NCBI RefSeq assembly: GCF_018131075.1
Contig: NZ_JAFCLS010000033.1
Span: 37,555 to 101,554, forward strand
Length of the DNA stretch: 64,000 nt
Source of the DNA: Bradyrhizobium sp. JYMT SZCCT0428
Lineage (GTDB): Bacteria; Pseudomonadota; Alphaproteobacteria; Rhizobiales; Xanthobacteraceae
Reading direction: 5' to 3'
Shown: piece after piece, positions 1-8,526 of the stretch
Layout: each line of letters starts with the position of its first letter
How positions within the stretch are numbered: the stretch's first letter is position 1
Made by a program: the position numbers and the translations under genes
Notes under the pieces: model-generated
The model's input: only the letters and a program-made list of their open reading frames with translations
Told to the model about the DNA's origin: nothing
The model's database searches: none

Positions 1-548
1 CGCATCATCACGCGGCGATAGCGGTAGGCCTGGTCGTAGAGATCGGAATGCGCGGCCAGCAGCCGCTTGGAGCCGCAGCCGCTCAGAAGAGCGCTGTGGA
101 AACCCTTGTGCAGCCGGTCGAAATCATCGGCGCCTTCGCGGAATTCATCGCCGGTCCGCTCGATGTGCCGGCGCATCTGGTGCAGCGTGCTGACGATGCC
201 GGCTTCCCAGGCATCGTCGCCATGGGTAATCGCCAACCTGATAGCCTCGATCTCGACCGCGGTCCGCATCACGGTGATATCGTGCAGATCCTCGCGACTG
301 ACGTCCGCGACGCGAAAGCCGCGCTGTCCTGTTCCAACGATCAGCCCGCGCGACATCAGCCGTGATAAGCCCTCGCGCAGCGGCGTCGCGCCGATCTCAT
401 AGCGCTGAACCAGATCGATGATCCCAAGCCGCGATCCCGGCGCGAGATGCCCGGCCAGTATGTCGTGCTCGACCAGCGTGGCCGCTCGCTCGCTTAAAGT
501 TGCGGCCTCAGTCGCGGGTTGGGTCGAATTGCGCTCGGTAGTCGACAT
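1..548 (-). CDS. GntR-family transcriptional regulator, FCD type (C-terminus cut by window edge)
   Basis: The reverse strand reads from an ATG at 548 without a stop to the left edge, giving about 182 residues. Residues 15-85 match a GntR winged helix-turn-helix (ATLVEHDILAGHLAPGSRL, then PLREGLSRLMSRGLI), and the following part (VMRTAVEIEAIRLAI, FDRLHKGFHSALL) matches the all-helical FCD ligand domain. The start lies 10 bp downstream of the solute-binding-protein gene on the same strand, so the two are probably co-transcribed and the regulator may control uptake and breakdown of the same ligand. The ligand cannot be read from the sequence. The missing C-terminus is an artefact of the window. 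Confidence 0.9.
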   Translation of the reverse strand, partial: MSTTERNSTQPATEAATLSERAATLVEHDILAGHLAPGSRLGIIDLVQRYEIGATPLREGLSRLMSRGLIVGTGQRGFRVADVSREDLHDITVMRTAVEIEAIRLAITHGDDAWEAGIVSTLHQMRRHIERTGDEFREGADDFDRLHKGFHSALLSGCGSKRLLAAHSDLYDQAYRYRRVMM

Positions 549-558
549 TGCAACAGCC

Positions 559-1488
559 TCACTTCAGGACCAGTTTGGCGGTATCGAGCTTGGATTGCAG
601 CATTTTCTGCGACGACATTACCTCGATCCACCAGATCAATTGCTCGGGCTTAAGCACCGGCTCGGATTGGTTCGGGGGCGTCGCCTTGACCAATTCGATC
701 GGCTGCTTGGTGAATTTGGAGATCGACGCGGACGCCTTTTCGCGATCGCCATTGACGATCAGCGCGGATTCGGCGATCGCATCGCGAAATTTCTTGATCG
801 CGACGGCGTTCTTGTCGGCCCATTCGCGGGATGCCGCGTAGAAAATGATCGGGTCGGTGCGCGCGAGCTCGGCTGCATAACGCGCGCCGACCGAGCCTAA
901 TCCTGCGTTCAGCATACGCGCCACGAACGGCTCGGCGGTCAGCACGGCATCGACGCCGCCTGATTTGATGATGTCGGCCATGGTCGGGAAGGTGACCTCG
1001 ACGAAATTGACGCGCCTGGGATCGACACCTTTGTCCACCAGCCACTTTACGAACAGCACATGCAGGAAGGCGTTGAGGCCGGGCGCGCCGACTTTCTTGC
1101 CGACGAAATCCTTCGGCTCCTTGATGGTAATGCCGATGCGGACGAAGGCGGCGATGCTGTCCTGGTTCACCGGGCTCATCACGCTCGCGCCAGCGATGGC
1201 GACGAGGTCGAGGCCGCCGTCAACGGCCTGCAGAAACACAGTCGAGGTTGGCCCACCGATCTGAATCGAGTTGGAAAGGATCGCGGCGGGGATGTTCGAA
1301 TTGATGCCGATCGGCGTCATCTCGACTTCAAGCCCGTGCTTTTTGAAGATGCCTTCGTCGATCGCCACCATGGCGGAGGCGCAATCCGACGTCGCCGTGC
1401 AACCGACCTGAATCTTGGCCTGCGCGACGGCAGCTCCCGTCAGCGCCAGGCTGACCGCAAAGGTTGCAAGGGTCCTTTTCACCGCCAT
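559..1488 (-). CDS. ABC transporter substrate-binding protein (SsuA/TauA/NMT1-like)
   Basis: This 309-residue protein starts MAVKRTLATFAVSLALTGAAVAQA, a Sec signal peptide with cleavage near residue 23. The body has the features of the NMT1/SsuA/TauA periplasmic-binding superfamily: an early 'DEGIFKKHGLEVEM' stretch and a central 'KDFVGKKVGAPGLNA' stretch. Such proteins deliver sulfonates, nitriles, aromatic acids or pyrimidines to ABC permeases. No permease or ATPase gene adjoins it, so it is an orphan receptor or the other subunits lie left of the window. It is transcribed with the GntR gene and divergently from two hydrolase genes, which suggests one catabolic unit. The substrate is unknown. 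Confidence 0.85.
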   Translation of the reverse strand: MAVKRTLATFAVSLALTGAAVAQAKIQVGCTATSDCASAMVAIDEGIFKKHGLEVEMTPIGINSNIPAAILSNSIQIGGPTSTVFLQAVDGGLDLVAIAGASVMSPVNQDSIAAFVRIGITIKEPKDFVGKKVGAPGLNAFLHVLFVKWLVDKGVDPRRVNFVEVTFPTMADIIKSGGVDAVLTAEPFVARMLNAGLGSVGARYAAELARTDPIIFYAASREWADKNAVAIKKFRDAIAESALIVNGDREKASASISKFTKQPIELVKATPPNQSEPVLKPEQLIWWIEVMSSQKMLQSKLDTAKLVLK

Positions 1489-1572
1489 CTCCCCGGTTTA
1501 CATTTTTTGCGCTTGATTATCGATATTTTTTTTGATCATATATTTCATCCAAAAGCAAGAGGGCGGCACACA
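1489..1572. promoter_or_regulatory. Divergent promoter region of the SBP-gntR and hydrolase operons
   Basis: This short gap between divergent genes is far more AT-rich than its surroundings. It contains two related direct repeats, TTGATTAT at 1513-1520 and TTGATCAT at 1532-1539, each followed within a few bases by ATATTT. They are candidate sites for the GntR regulator encoded at the left edge. The role in regulation is inferred from position only. Confidence 0.4.
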
Positions 1573-2556
1573 ATGAAACTCGCAACATTCAAATCCGGCG
1601 GTCAGGAAAAGGTCGGGATCGTGCATTCCGGCGACGGCAAACTGTTCGATCTCGCCGCGGCCGCCGGCCGGAACGGCGCCGCCAATCCGGCCTTTGCATC
1701 CATGCTTGCCCTGATCGACGCCGGCGAAGGCGCGCTCGAACAGGCATCGGCGGTGTTCGACAAGCACGGCAAGGACGAAACCTTGTCGGTATCAGCTGCA
1801 ACGGCCGACATCCTTGCCCCGATCCCGGAGCCGCGGCAGATGCGGGACGGCATGTCATTCCCGCTGCACATTCTCCAGGCCCCGCGCGGCCAGCTCAAGC
1901 TCGCCGCACGCGCCAGGAACGACATGGCGGAACTGGCGCGGATCGAGGCCGAGCCGCTCGGCGAATTGCCGGAGGTCTATCGCAAGCAGCCGATCTATTA
2001 CATCACCAACCGCTTCAGCGTCCGCGGCACCAACACCACCGTAAAGTGGCCGCGCTACAGTCAGGTGATGGACTACGAATGCGAATTCGGCATCATCACC
2101 AAGAACAAGGGTGCCAACATTTCCGCCGCGAAAGCCAAGGATCACATCTTCGGTTATACGATCTTCAACGATTTTTCTGCGCGCGACGCCCAGCGTATCG
2201 AAATGGAGGGGCGGCTCGGTCCCGCAAAAGGCAAGAGTTTCGATGGCGGCAACGTGATGGGACCGTGGATCATCACACCGGACGAAATCGGAGACCCCTA
2301 CAAGCTCAAGATGGAAGTGCGCGTCAACGGCAAGATGCGCTCGCAAGGGGTTTCCGATGGAATGCTGTTTTCATTCGAGGAGATCATCGCCCATGTCACC
2401 AGGGATGAGACCCTGATGCCCGGCGAATTCATCGGCTCCGGCACGGTCGGCAATGGCTGCGGACTGGAACTCGGCTGGTATCTCGAACACGGCGACAGCA
2501 TCGAGCTTGAAGTCGAAAAGATCGGTATCCTGAAGAACCGGGTCGAACGGCAATAG
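1573..2556 (+). CDS. Fumarylacetoacetate hydrolase family protein
   Basis: This 327-residue protein starts MKLATFKSGGQEKVGIV after a purine-rich ribosome site (AAGAGGGCGG). Residues 120-320 carry the FAH fold: an acidic metal-binding strand (DYECEFGIITK), NDFSARDAQRIEM, the GKSFDGGNVMGPWI stretch and the C-terminal 'GSGTVGNGCGLELG'. Family members hydrolyse or decarboxylate beta-diketo acids with Mg or Mn at the end of aromatic ring-cleavage and related pathways. It is followed after 57 bp by a cyclase-family hydrolase on the same strand, so both probably act on successive intermediates of one carbon source. The long N-terminal segment before the FAH domain is usual for the larger subgroup. 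The exact substrate is not deducible. Confidence 0.9.
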   Translation: MKLATFKSGGQEKVGIVHSGDGKLFDLAAAAGRNGAANPAFASMLALIDAGEGALEQASAVFDKHGKDETLSVSAATADILAPIPEPRQMRDGMSFPLHILQAPRGQLKLAARARNDMAELARIEAEPLGELPEVYRKQPIYYITNRFSVRGTNTTVKWPRYSQVMDYECEFGIITKNKGANISAAKAKDHIFGYTIFNDFSARDAQRIEMEGRLGPAKGKSFDGGNVMGPWIITPDEIGDPYKLKMEVRVNGKMRSQGVSDGMLFSFEEIIAHVTRDETLMPGEFIGSGTVGNGCGLELGWYLEHGDSIELEVEKIGILKNRVERQ

Positions 2557-2613
2557 GGCGCCGCGACCACGCCACCACAACAAGAACCAAAAACATTCAG
2601 CGAGGAAACGCCA

Positions 2614-3390
2614 ATGGCGCGCAAGTTGATCGATATCTCCGTTCCCCTGCAAAACGACGTACCCGCCGATCCGCCGGGCGGTCACCCGACTATCCAGTAC
2701 ATCGACCACCAGCAGGGCCTGCCGCGCATGCTGCAGTTCTTTGACGGGCTGAAGGCCGAAGACTTGCCGGACGCGCAGGGCTGGGCGGTCGAGCAGGTGC
2801 AGCTCTCGACCCACAACGGCACGCATCTGGATGCGCCCTGGCACTTCCATCCCACCATGAATCGGGGCGAGCGATCCTGGACCATCGACGAGGTGCCGCT
2901 GGAATGGTGCCTGCAGCCGGGCGTGAAGCTCGACTTCCGGCATTTTGCCGACGGCTATGTGGCGACCGCCAAGGACGTGGAGAACGAGCTCAAGCGTATC
3001 GGTCATACGCTGTCGCAGCTGGAAATCGTGGTGGTCAACACCAGCGCCGGCGTCAAATACGGCCGGCAGGATTATGTCACCTCGGGCTGCGGCATGGGCT
3101 ATGAGGCGACCATGTATCTCCTCGAGCGCGGTGTGCGGCTGACCGGCATCGACGGCTGGAGCTGGGATGCGCCGTTCGTCTACACCGCAAAGAAATATGC
3201 CGAGACCAAGGATGCCAGCCTGATCTGGGAAGGCCACAAGGCCGGTCGTCACATCGGCTATTGCCACATCGAGAAGTTGCACAACCTCGAGCAACTGCCA
3301 TCGACCGGGTTCATGGTGTCCTGCTTCCCGGTGAAGATCGAACGCGCCTCGGCGGGCTGGACCCGGGCCGTCGCTATTCTCGACGGATAG
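2614..3390 (+). CDS. Cyclase-family metal-dependent hydrolase (kynurenine formamidase / isatin hydrolase fold)
   Basis: This 258-residue protein follows a GAGGAAACGCC ribosome site. The defining metal-binding motif is clear: STHNGTHLDAPWHF (HxGTHxDxPxH) near residues 68-81, followed by an EVPLEWC segment and the late 'GIDGWSWDAPF' that lines the active site in this family. Known members hydrolyse N-formylkynurenine or isatin, or act on related cyclic amides using Mn or Zn. It sits directly downstream of the FAH-family gene, which supports a role in aromatic or heterocyclic breakdown. It could equally be a lactonase-like enzyme; the substrate is unproven. Confidence 0.88.
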   Translation: MARKLIDISVPLQNDVPADPPGGHPTIQYIDHQQGLPRMLQFFDGLKAEDLPDAQGWAVEQVQLSTHNGTHLDAPWHFHPTMNRGERSWTIDEVPLEWCLQPGVKLDFRHFADGYVATAKDVENELKRIGHTLSQLEIVVVNTSAGVKYGRQDYVTSGCGMGYEATMYLLERGVRLTGIDGWSWDAPFVYTAKKYAETKDASLIWEGHKAGRHIGYCHIEKLHNLEQLPSTGFMVSCFPVKIERASAGWTRAVAILDG

Positions 3391-3657
3391 ATCCATCGCC
3401 TGCGAGAAAGGCCGGGAGGAATTTCATGATGGAATGCCTCTAGCCGTTTGGCAGATGCGTCTGCGGGAGTGAGTTCGCTTCGTCGAGTTCAGCCCGCGCC
3501 GTGGCTTCAACCTCGGTGTGGCACTGGTACTGACGACAGCGGGCGCGCGCCGCAACGCGGACACTGCGCATCTCGATTGAGCGCAGCGCGCTCATGCCAG
3601 ACCTGAGTCAAGCTAACCCACCTGCTGCGCGGTGGAGGTTTCAAATTGGCGGCAAAG
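3391..3657. other. Gap without a supported gene
   Basis: I see no convincing coding sequence here. Short GC-rich repeats and a very short open frame after 'GGGAGGAATTTC' (ATGATGGAATGCCTC then stop) are present, but nothing long enough to call. Confidence 0.5.
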
Positions 3658-3686
3658 AAAAAGGCGTGCCGGTTGTCCGGCACACC
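3658..3686 (-). terminator. Rho-independent terminator of the Gly/Arg-rich gene
   Basis: On the reverse strand GTGCCGG, a 4-base loop (ACAA) and CCGGCAC form a perfect 7-bp stem, with further G-C pairs possible outside one mismatch. A T tract (complement of A at 3658-3662) follows. It lies 47 bp past the stop of the reverse-strand gene at 3733-4038. Confidence 0.75.
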
Positions 3687-3732
3687 TGATTATTGTTTAG
3701 ACCGTGCGTAAATTTCGCTGATCAGTCCGGTA

Positions 3733-4038
3733 TCAGTAATACCTGCAGACGCGAACGCCGTAGGCATTCCACCAGCAGCGCGGTCCGCCGCGCACCACGG
3801 GAACGCCGTAGAAGCCGTAGCCCCGGCCATAATAACCACGGCCGCGACCCCAGCCGCCGCCGCGATAGAAACCACGACCACCACCGCGACCCCACCCGCC
3901 GCCACGGCCTCGTCCACCGCGGGCTTCAGCCGGCGAGGTCGTCGCACCTACCAGAATGGCAGACGTGCTGGCGACGTAGACGAACAACAGAGCGAGCGCT
4001 GCAAGACAACGCGTGAGGATATTGTAGCGTTTAGCCAT
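3733..4038 (-). CDS. Small exported Gly/Arg/aromatic-rich protein, function unknown
   Basis: This 101-residue protein has a Sec signal peptide (MAKRYNILTRCLAALALLFVYV...PAEA, cleavage near residue 39). The mature part is built from short repeats of G, R, W, Y and F (GRGGGWGRGGGRGFYRGGG), followed by a C-terminal tail PRCWWNAYGVRVCRYY with two cysteines that could pair. It is strongly basic. A proper terminator follows, so it is its own transcript. Similar short Gly- and Tyr-rich exported proteins are common and unexplained in this bacterial group. The repeats recall GrrA-type substrates of radical-SAM cyclophane enzymes, but no such enzyme is nearby, so that is only a possibility. Confidence 0.7.
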   Translation of the reverse strand: MAKRYNILTRCLAALALLFVYVASTSAILVGATTSPAEARGGRGRGGGWGRGGGRGFYRGGGWGRGRGYYGRGYGFYGVPVVRGGPRCWWNAYGVRVCRYY

Positions 4039-4399
4039 TCTAGAATCTCCCGGTCACTTTCTAAACCACCTGGACTTCCGCATTATCAAACTTAGACGCT
4101 CGAAAATGCTTTTGGTTCAGATGAGCTAAGATAATATCTTTACTAAGGTTCTTCCGGCAATTCGGGACTTTATTAAGACGGAAAGATAAGGTCAAGTTAC
4201 ACCACGACTTGCAACAAATTCTCGCGTTGCGCCGTTCATCTTCGTTCATCTTCGTTCATCTTTCTGTCCGATTGTGCACTGCAGAATTACCGAAACGAAA
4301 ACTCGGCAAGACAAACCAGCCGAGAAATCGGGCAAGCCCACGCCAACAACTTGAAGTCGACATCTCGCGCACGACGATCCCCCGCCTTAAAGAGTATCC
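4039..4399. other. AT-richer intergenic region upstream of the carbamoyltransferase
   Basis: No gene is supported. Base composition falls well below that of the neighbours, especially at 4060-4220. It holds the divergent promoters of the Gly/Arg-rich gene and the carbamoyltransferase gene, and the tandem repeat listed separately. Confidence 0.5.
4233..4262. repeat. Three perfect tandem copies of CGTTCATCTT
   Basis: The 10-base unit CGTTCATCTT occurs at 4233-4242, 4243-4252 and 4253-4262 without mismatch. Its period is close to one helical turn, and it lies 138 bp upstream of the carbamoyltransferase start, so it could be a protein-binding array or a slippage-prone tract. Confidence 0.9.
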
Positions 4400-6208
4400 A
4401 TGCCCAAACAGCACACCTATGTCCTCGGCCTGAACACCTACGACCATGACGTGAGCGCCTGCCTGCTGCGCGACGGCGCCATCGCATTCGCGATCGCCAA
4501 GGAGCGGATCACGCGGGTCAAGCATGCGTCCGGCTTCTACAAGGAGGTGATCGATTATTGCCTCGAGGCAGAAGGCATCACGCTGGATGACATCGATCTG
4601 ATCGTTCGCAATTGCTACATCATGCCGGTGGGGGAAATGGAGGAGCGGCTGGTCTATTTTGACGCGCCGGGCTTCCTTCCCGAATTTGAACGGGACGACG
4701 CGGCCAAGCACCCGTTGTATTTGTCGCACTCGGACAAGGTGGTGACGATCTCCCACCATCTGGCGCACGCCTACAGCGCGTTCGCGGTATCGCCGTTCGA
4801 GGAAGGCGTGGTGATGATCGTCGATGGCGTCGGCAGCTATCGGTCCGACGTCATGGAGTCCTATCCCTCGAGCGACACCGCAACGCCGCTCGCGCGCGAA
4901 TCCGAGAGCTATTACAAGTTCAAGGGTTCGACGCTCGAATGCCTGAAGAAGGTTTTCATGGAGCCGGACCGCGGCTTCCTGAGCGATGAATTCTACAACA
5001 TGCCGGGGATGGGCGCGCTCTACAGCCGGGCGTCGACCTACATTTTCGGCGACTGGAATAAATGCGGCGAGTTGATGGGGCTCGCGCCCTACGGCCGCCA
5101 CAACCAGGTCAAGAGCCTGATGGGGCTGACCGACGGCACGCTGCAGGTACCGCACTGGACCACCGATCTCAAGCAGCCCTACATCCAGGACGGCAGCAAC
5201 TGGGAAAAGAGCCCGGCCATGCGGCACTGGGAGGATCTGGCCTGGCGGGTGCAGGACGACACCGAGAACGTGCTGCTCGCCCGCGCGCGCTGGCTTCGCG
5301 AAACCACCGGGGCCAAGAACCTGACGATGGCCGGTGGTGTTGCCCTGAACTGCGTGGCCAATGGCCGGCTCGCCCGTGAAGCCGGTTTCGACAATATCTG
5401 GATCCAGCCGGCGACCGGCGATGACGGCATTGCGATCGGCTGCGCGTATTATGGCTGGCTCGAGATCCTGAAGCAGCGCCGCAACTTCGTCATGGAGCAT
5501 TCCTATATCGGCAAACCCTATAGCGATGCGGATGTCGCGGCTGCGCTGCAGCGGTTTCTGGTGCGCATCCAGATCGACGCCAGGCGCAGCGACAATGTTT
5601 GCCGCGACACCGCGAAGCTGCTCGCCGATCAGCGGGTGATCGGCTGGTTTCAGGGCGGCTCGGAGTTCGGCCCGCGGGCGCTCGGCAACCGCAGCCTGCT
5701 CGGCGATCCCCGCAAGCCCGAGATGAAGGATATCCTGAACAGCCGCGTCAAGCACCGCCAGGCGTTCCGCCCGTTCGCGCCGATCGTATTGGCCGAGCGG
5801 ATGAAGGACATTTTCGAGGGCGACGCGGATTCCCCGTTCATGCTGCTTGCGAAACCGGTTCGCCCTGAATGGCGCGACAAGATTCCGGCGATCGTGCATG
5901 TCGACGGTACCGCGCGCGTCCAGACCGTGCGCGAAGCGACCAACCCGAGGCTGTACCAGTTGCTGAAGGAGTTCGACGCGCTGACCGGCGTTCCCGTGCT
6001 AATCAACACGTCATACAACATCAAGGGCGAGCCGATCGTCGAAACGCCGCGCGATGCCGTGGCCTGCTTCCTGACCACGGGGGTCGACCATCTGATCATG
6101 CACGACACGGTGGTATCGAAGACCGCCATGCACAAGATCGTCGGACCGCTGGTCGATACCTACTACGACGTGACGAACCTGGTGTCGGCGACGGCTAGAC
6201 CGGCCTAA
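4400..6208 (+). CDS. Carbamoyltransferase, NodU/TobZ/CmcH family (stand-alone copy)
   Basis: This 602-residue protein has both domains of the O-carbamoyltransferase family. The N-terminal Kae1/HSP70-like domain carries the nucleotide/metal motif HxxxH at H119 and H123 (SHHLAHAYSAF) and VDGVGSY. The C-terminal YrdC-like domain carries GWFQGGSEFGPRALGNRSLL and FRPFAPIV. The family moves the carbamoyl group of carbamoyl phosphate through carbamoyl-AMP to a sugar or antibiotic hydroxyl. No SxtJ, DUF5989 or glycosyltransferase gene adjoins it, unlike the second copy at 59791. It converges on opgC, and both genes share a hairpin terminator. A role in decorating a surface glycan is plausible but unproven. 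Confidence 0.93.
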   Translation: MPKQHTYVLGLNTYDHDVSACLLRDGAIAFAIAKERITRVKHASGFYKEVIDYCLEAEGITLDDIDLIVRNCYIMPVGEMEERLVYFDAPGFLPEFERDDAAKHPLYLSHSDKVVTISHHLAHAYSAFAVSPFEEGVVMIVDGVGSYRSDVMESYPSSDTATPLARESESYYKFKGSTLECLKKVFMEPDRGFLSDEFYNMPGMGALYSRASTYIFGDWNKCGELMGLAPYGRHNQVKSLMGLTDGTLQVPHWTTDLKQPYIQDGSNWEKSPAMRHWEDLAWRVQDDTENVLLARARWLRETTGAKNLTMAGGVALNCVANGRLAREAGFDNIWIQPATGDDGIAIGCAYYGWLEILKQRRNFVMEHSYIGKPYSDADVAAALQRFLVRIQIDARRSDNVCRDTAKLLADQRVIGWFQGGSEFGPRALGNRSLLGDPRKPEMKDILNSRVKHRQAFRPFAPIVLAERMKDIFEGDADSPFMLLAKPVRPEWRDKIPAIVHVDGTARVQTVREATNPRLYQLLKEFDALTGVPVLINTSYNIKGEPIVETPRDAVACFLTTGVDHLIMHDTVVSKTAMHKIVGPLVDTYYDVTNLVSATARPA

Positions 6209-6242
6209 AGGTGGCCGTTTAGTGGGGGGCGGGAGCCCGATC

Positions 6243-6266
6243 AAGCCGCCTCGATCAGGCGGCTTT
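6243..6266. terminator. Bidirectional hairpin between the carbamoyltransferase and opgC
   Basis: AAGCCGCCT (6243-6251), a 5-base loop and AGGCGGCTT (6257-6265) form a perfect 9-bp stem ending in TTT on the + strand. The stop codon of the reverse-strand opgC gene lies inside the hairpin, so the element can end both converging transcripts. Confidence 0.75.
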
Positions 6267-7403
6267 CGGCGCCGCCGGCTTGGGCAGCGGCTTGTCCTGC
6301 CGTTTCGACCAGGAAATGTAATAGGCGACGATGGTCATGATCGCGATGCCGGTTACGCTGACGAAGATCTGCGCGAACAGCGAGCCGGAGCTCAGCGACA
6401 GCTGGAAGTGCCCGACGAACGACAGGAACACGCCGACGCAGAACACCGCGAGCGATTGCTGGCCGCAGACCACCAGCGGATCGAATATTCTCCATTCCAG
6501 CGCCGGCCAATCCTTCGGGATGAAACGGATCACCAGGATCACGATCACCACGAAATGAAGGAAGCGATAGGGCGCCAAATTGGTCTTGTCGTTCGGATTG
6601 AACATCGAATAGAGCCAATGCGGGAACATGTTTCCGAAATCCGGAAACCTGCCGGCCATCGTCATGACCAGCGCCAGCAGCAGATAGGCGATACAGAAAT
6701 ACAGCGTCAGCGGGTGGTTGATCAGCCCCGCCGACCGCCGGGCGCCGCCGAGCGCGCACCAGGAGCCGAACACGAACAGCACCTGCCAGGCGAACGGGTT
6801 GAAGTACCAGGTTCCGGCGGGATAGGCCGCCAGGTTCCAGCCGGTCTGCCGCGACACCAGCCACAGCACGATGGCGGCGACCATGGTCCAGTTGGGCTGG
6901 CGCAGCATCATCCACAGCACCGGCGGGAACAGCCCCATCAGCACGATGTAGAGCGGCAGCACGTCGAGATTGACCGGCTTGAACTTCAGGAACAGACCCT
7001 GGCGCAACGTTTCGGTCGCGTTGTCGACCAGGCCGACGACGTTGAATTCGTTGACGAGCTCGGAATCGCCGAACCGCAGCGCGAGGTAGCTGATCGAGGC
7101 GATATAGATCACGAACAGGATGATATGGGCGACGTAGAGCTGCCAGACGCGCTTGGTCAGCCGCGTGGCGCCGACGATGAAGCCGCGGTCGAGCATCATT
7201 CGGGCATAGACGAAGGAGGCGGTGTATCCGGAAATGAAAACGAACAGGTCGGCCGCGTCACTGAAGCCGTAGTTGCGGGTCGTGATCCAGTTCACCACGT
7301 TGTCCGGGATGTGATCCAGATAGATCGCCCAGTTCGCAACCCCGCGAAACAGGTCGAGCCGCAGGTCGCGTCCTTTTTCGGGCAGGGTGGCGTTGATTTT
7401 CAT
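6255..7403 (-). CDS. opgC: OpgC-like membrane acyltransferase
   Basis: I take the start as MKINATLPEKGRDLRLDLFRG (382 residues), because the 29 residues upstream are low-complexity and unlike the family. The protein begins with RDLRLDLFRGVANWAIYLDHIP, the OpgC/acyltransferase signature, and has about ten hydrophobic segments across its length. OpgC proteins transfer succinyl groups onto osmoregulated periplasmic glucans in the inner membrane. In this bacterial group the acceptor could be the cyclic beta-glucan. No opgG, opgH or glucan synthase gene is nearby, so it stands alone. The acyl donor and acceptor are inferred from family only. Confidence 0.88.
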   Translation of the reverse strand: MKINATLPEKGRDLRLDLFRGVANWAIYLDHIPDNVVNWITTRNYGFSDAADLFVFISGYTASFVYARMMLDRGFIVGATRLTKRVWQLYVAHIILFVIYIASISYLALRFGDSELVNEFNVVGLVDNATETLRQGLFLKFKPVNLDVLPLYIVLMGLFPPVLWMMLRQPNWTMVAAIVLWLVSRQTGWNLAAYPAGTWYFNPFAWQVLFVFGSWCALGGARRSAGLINHPLTLYFCIAYLLLALVMTMAGRFPDFGNMFPHWLYSMFNPNDKTNLAPYRFLHFVVIVILVIRFIPKDWPALEWRIFDPLVVCGQQSLAVFCVGVFLSFVGHFQLSLSSGSLFAQIFVSVTGIAIMTIVAYYISWSKRQDKPLPKPAAPKAA

Positions 7404-7672
7404 GGGAGCCGCTTCGATGTGATGCTGTCGGGACGATTGCGCCGCCGGACCAGGCCTTGAATCAGGCCTCGAACCATACCCTGGCCGCATGGCGGCCGAA
7501 GATTGTCACAGTGCCGCATAATGACTATACCGGTCCGGAAATGGTACATCCGGGGTTATGGAATCACCGATCAAATCCCTGAAAGGTGTCTCTATACTAT
7601 CCCGGCCGTCTGCGCCAAACGTCTCCAAGTCTAGTGTCTTTAAGTCGCACATCTCCGAAGGTTCGACCATCC

Positions 7673-7978
7673 ATGACCGCACGCATTTTTAAGCCCGCCA
7701 AAAACGCGATGCAATCGGGGAGGGCCAAGACTCGGGAGTGGCAGCTCGACTACGAGCCCGAGCAGCCCCGGGCCATTGAACCGCTGATGGGGTGGACCTC
7801 ATCCGGCGACATGAAGCAGCAGCTCACGCTCCGCTTCGATACCAAGGAAGACGCGGTGGCCTATTGCGAGCGCAAGGGCATTCCCTATCAGGTGATCGAA
7901 CCCAAGGACTCCGTTCACCGGCAGGTCGCCTATGCCGACAATTTCGCTTTCCGGCGCGGCGAGCCCTGGACTCACTGA
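7673..7978 (+). CDS. NADH dehydrogenase (complex I) accessory subunit, NDUFS4-like
   Basis: I start this 101-residue protein at MTARIFKPAKNAMQSGRAKT. An upstream in-frame start at 7586 adds a stretch unlike the family. Hallmarks of the ETC complex I NDUFS4 family are present: W-x-L-x-Y/F-E (WQLDYEPE), 'PLMGWTSSGDMKQQLTLRFDTKEDAVAYCERKGIPYQV', and an aromatic/acidic C-terminus (YADNFAFRRGEPWTH). It belongs to the alphaproteobacterial and mitochondrial complex I, where it sits near the NADH-binding arm and helps assembly. It is encoded away from the nuo operon, which is usual. Confidence 0.93.
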   Translation: MTARIFKPAKNAMQSGRAKTREWQLDYEPEQPRAIEPLMGWTSSGDMKQQLTLRFDTKEDAVAYCERKGIPYQVIEPKDSVHRQVAYADNFAFRRGEPWTH

Positions 7979-7998
7979 GTCCTGAACCCATTGAAGCG

Positions 7999-8493
7999 CT
8001 AGGGATCGCTTCGGGGCGTCGGATCCCCCGGGATCGGCAAGGGCGCATCCTTCGCGACGCCAAGGACCGGCAGGCTTCTGATGGTCCGCACCTCGGGCAT
8101 GGCGGCGAACTGCCGAAGCTGCTGATGCATCCCCTCGACATCGGGCGCGACGCATTTGAGTAAAAAGTCCGCTTCTCCCGAGATGCGCCAGCTTTGCAGA
8201 ACCATTGGCAGGGCCGCAATCGAGGCTTCGAACGCTTCCAGCGCCGCCTTGGCCTGGCTCGCCAGCTGGATCGATACGAACGACACGACCTCGTAGCCGA
8301 GCACCTTCTCGTCGATCGTGGCGCGGATCGCCTTGATCACGCCGCGGCTGCGCAGGGACCGCACGCGCCGCAGGCAAGGCGGCAGGGAGAGGCCGACACG
8401 ACTGGCCAGTTCGTTGATCCGGATGCGTCCATCCCTCTGAAGCTCGGACAATATCTTCAGGTCGATGTCGTCGAGCTTGTGATTGACTGTCAT
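7999..8493 (-). CDS. Lrp/AsnC-family transcriptional regulator
   Basis: This 164-residue protein has an N-terminal helix-turn-helix (LDDIDLKILSELQRDGRIRINELASRVGLSLPPCLRRVRSL) and a C-terminal RAM/AsnC ligand domain (residues 70-150). It converges on the NDUFS4-like gene and lies beside a TetR gene on the same strand, 33 bp downstream of it. Lrp-family proteins respond to amino acids; the nearby leucine-type degradation operon makes a branched-chain ligand attractive, but this is inference. The last ten residues (GDPTPRSDP) extend past the domain. Confidence 0.92.
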   Translation of the reverse strand: MTVNHKLDDIDLKILSELQRDGRIRINELASRVGLSLPPCLRRVRSLRSRGVIKAIRATIDEKVLGYEVVSFVSIQLASQAKAALEAFEASIAALPMVLQSWRISGEADFLLKCVAPDVEGMHQQLRQFAAMPEVRTIRSLPVLGVAKDAPLPIPGDPTPRSDP

Positions 8494-8526
8494 GGCTGCT
8501 CGTCCGCGCTCGAGAGTTCGCCGCTG

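Noticed and set aside
1060..1572. Upstream extension of the FAH-family reading frame by more than 170 codons
   Set aside because: It runs antisense through the binding-protein gene; the ATG at 1573 has a ribosome site and a normal family N-terminus.
3733..4038. Calling the Gly-rich protein a radical-SAM-modified peptide
   Set aside because: No radical-SAM enzyme or linked maturation gene is in the neighbourhood; composition alone is not diagnostic.
4256..5899. 547-codon reverse-strand open frame across the carbamoyltransferase gene
   Set aside because: It is a GC-bias shadow of the real gene; composition is rich in Arg, Ala and His with no domain.
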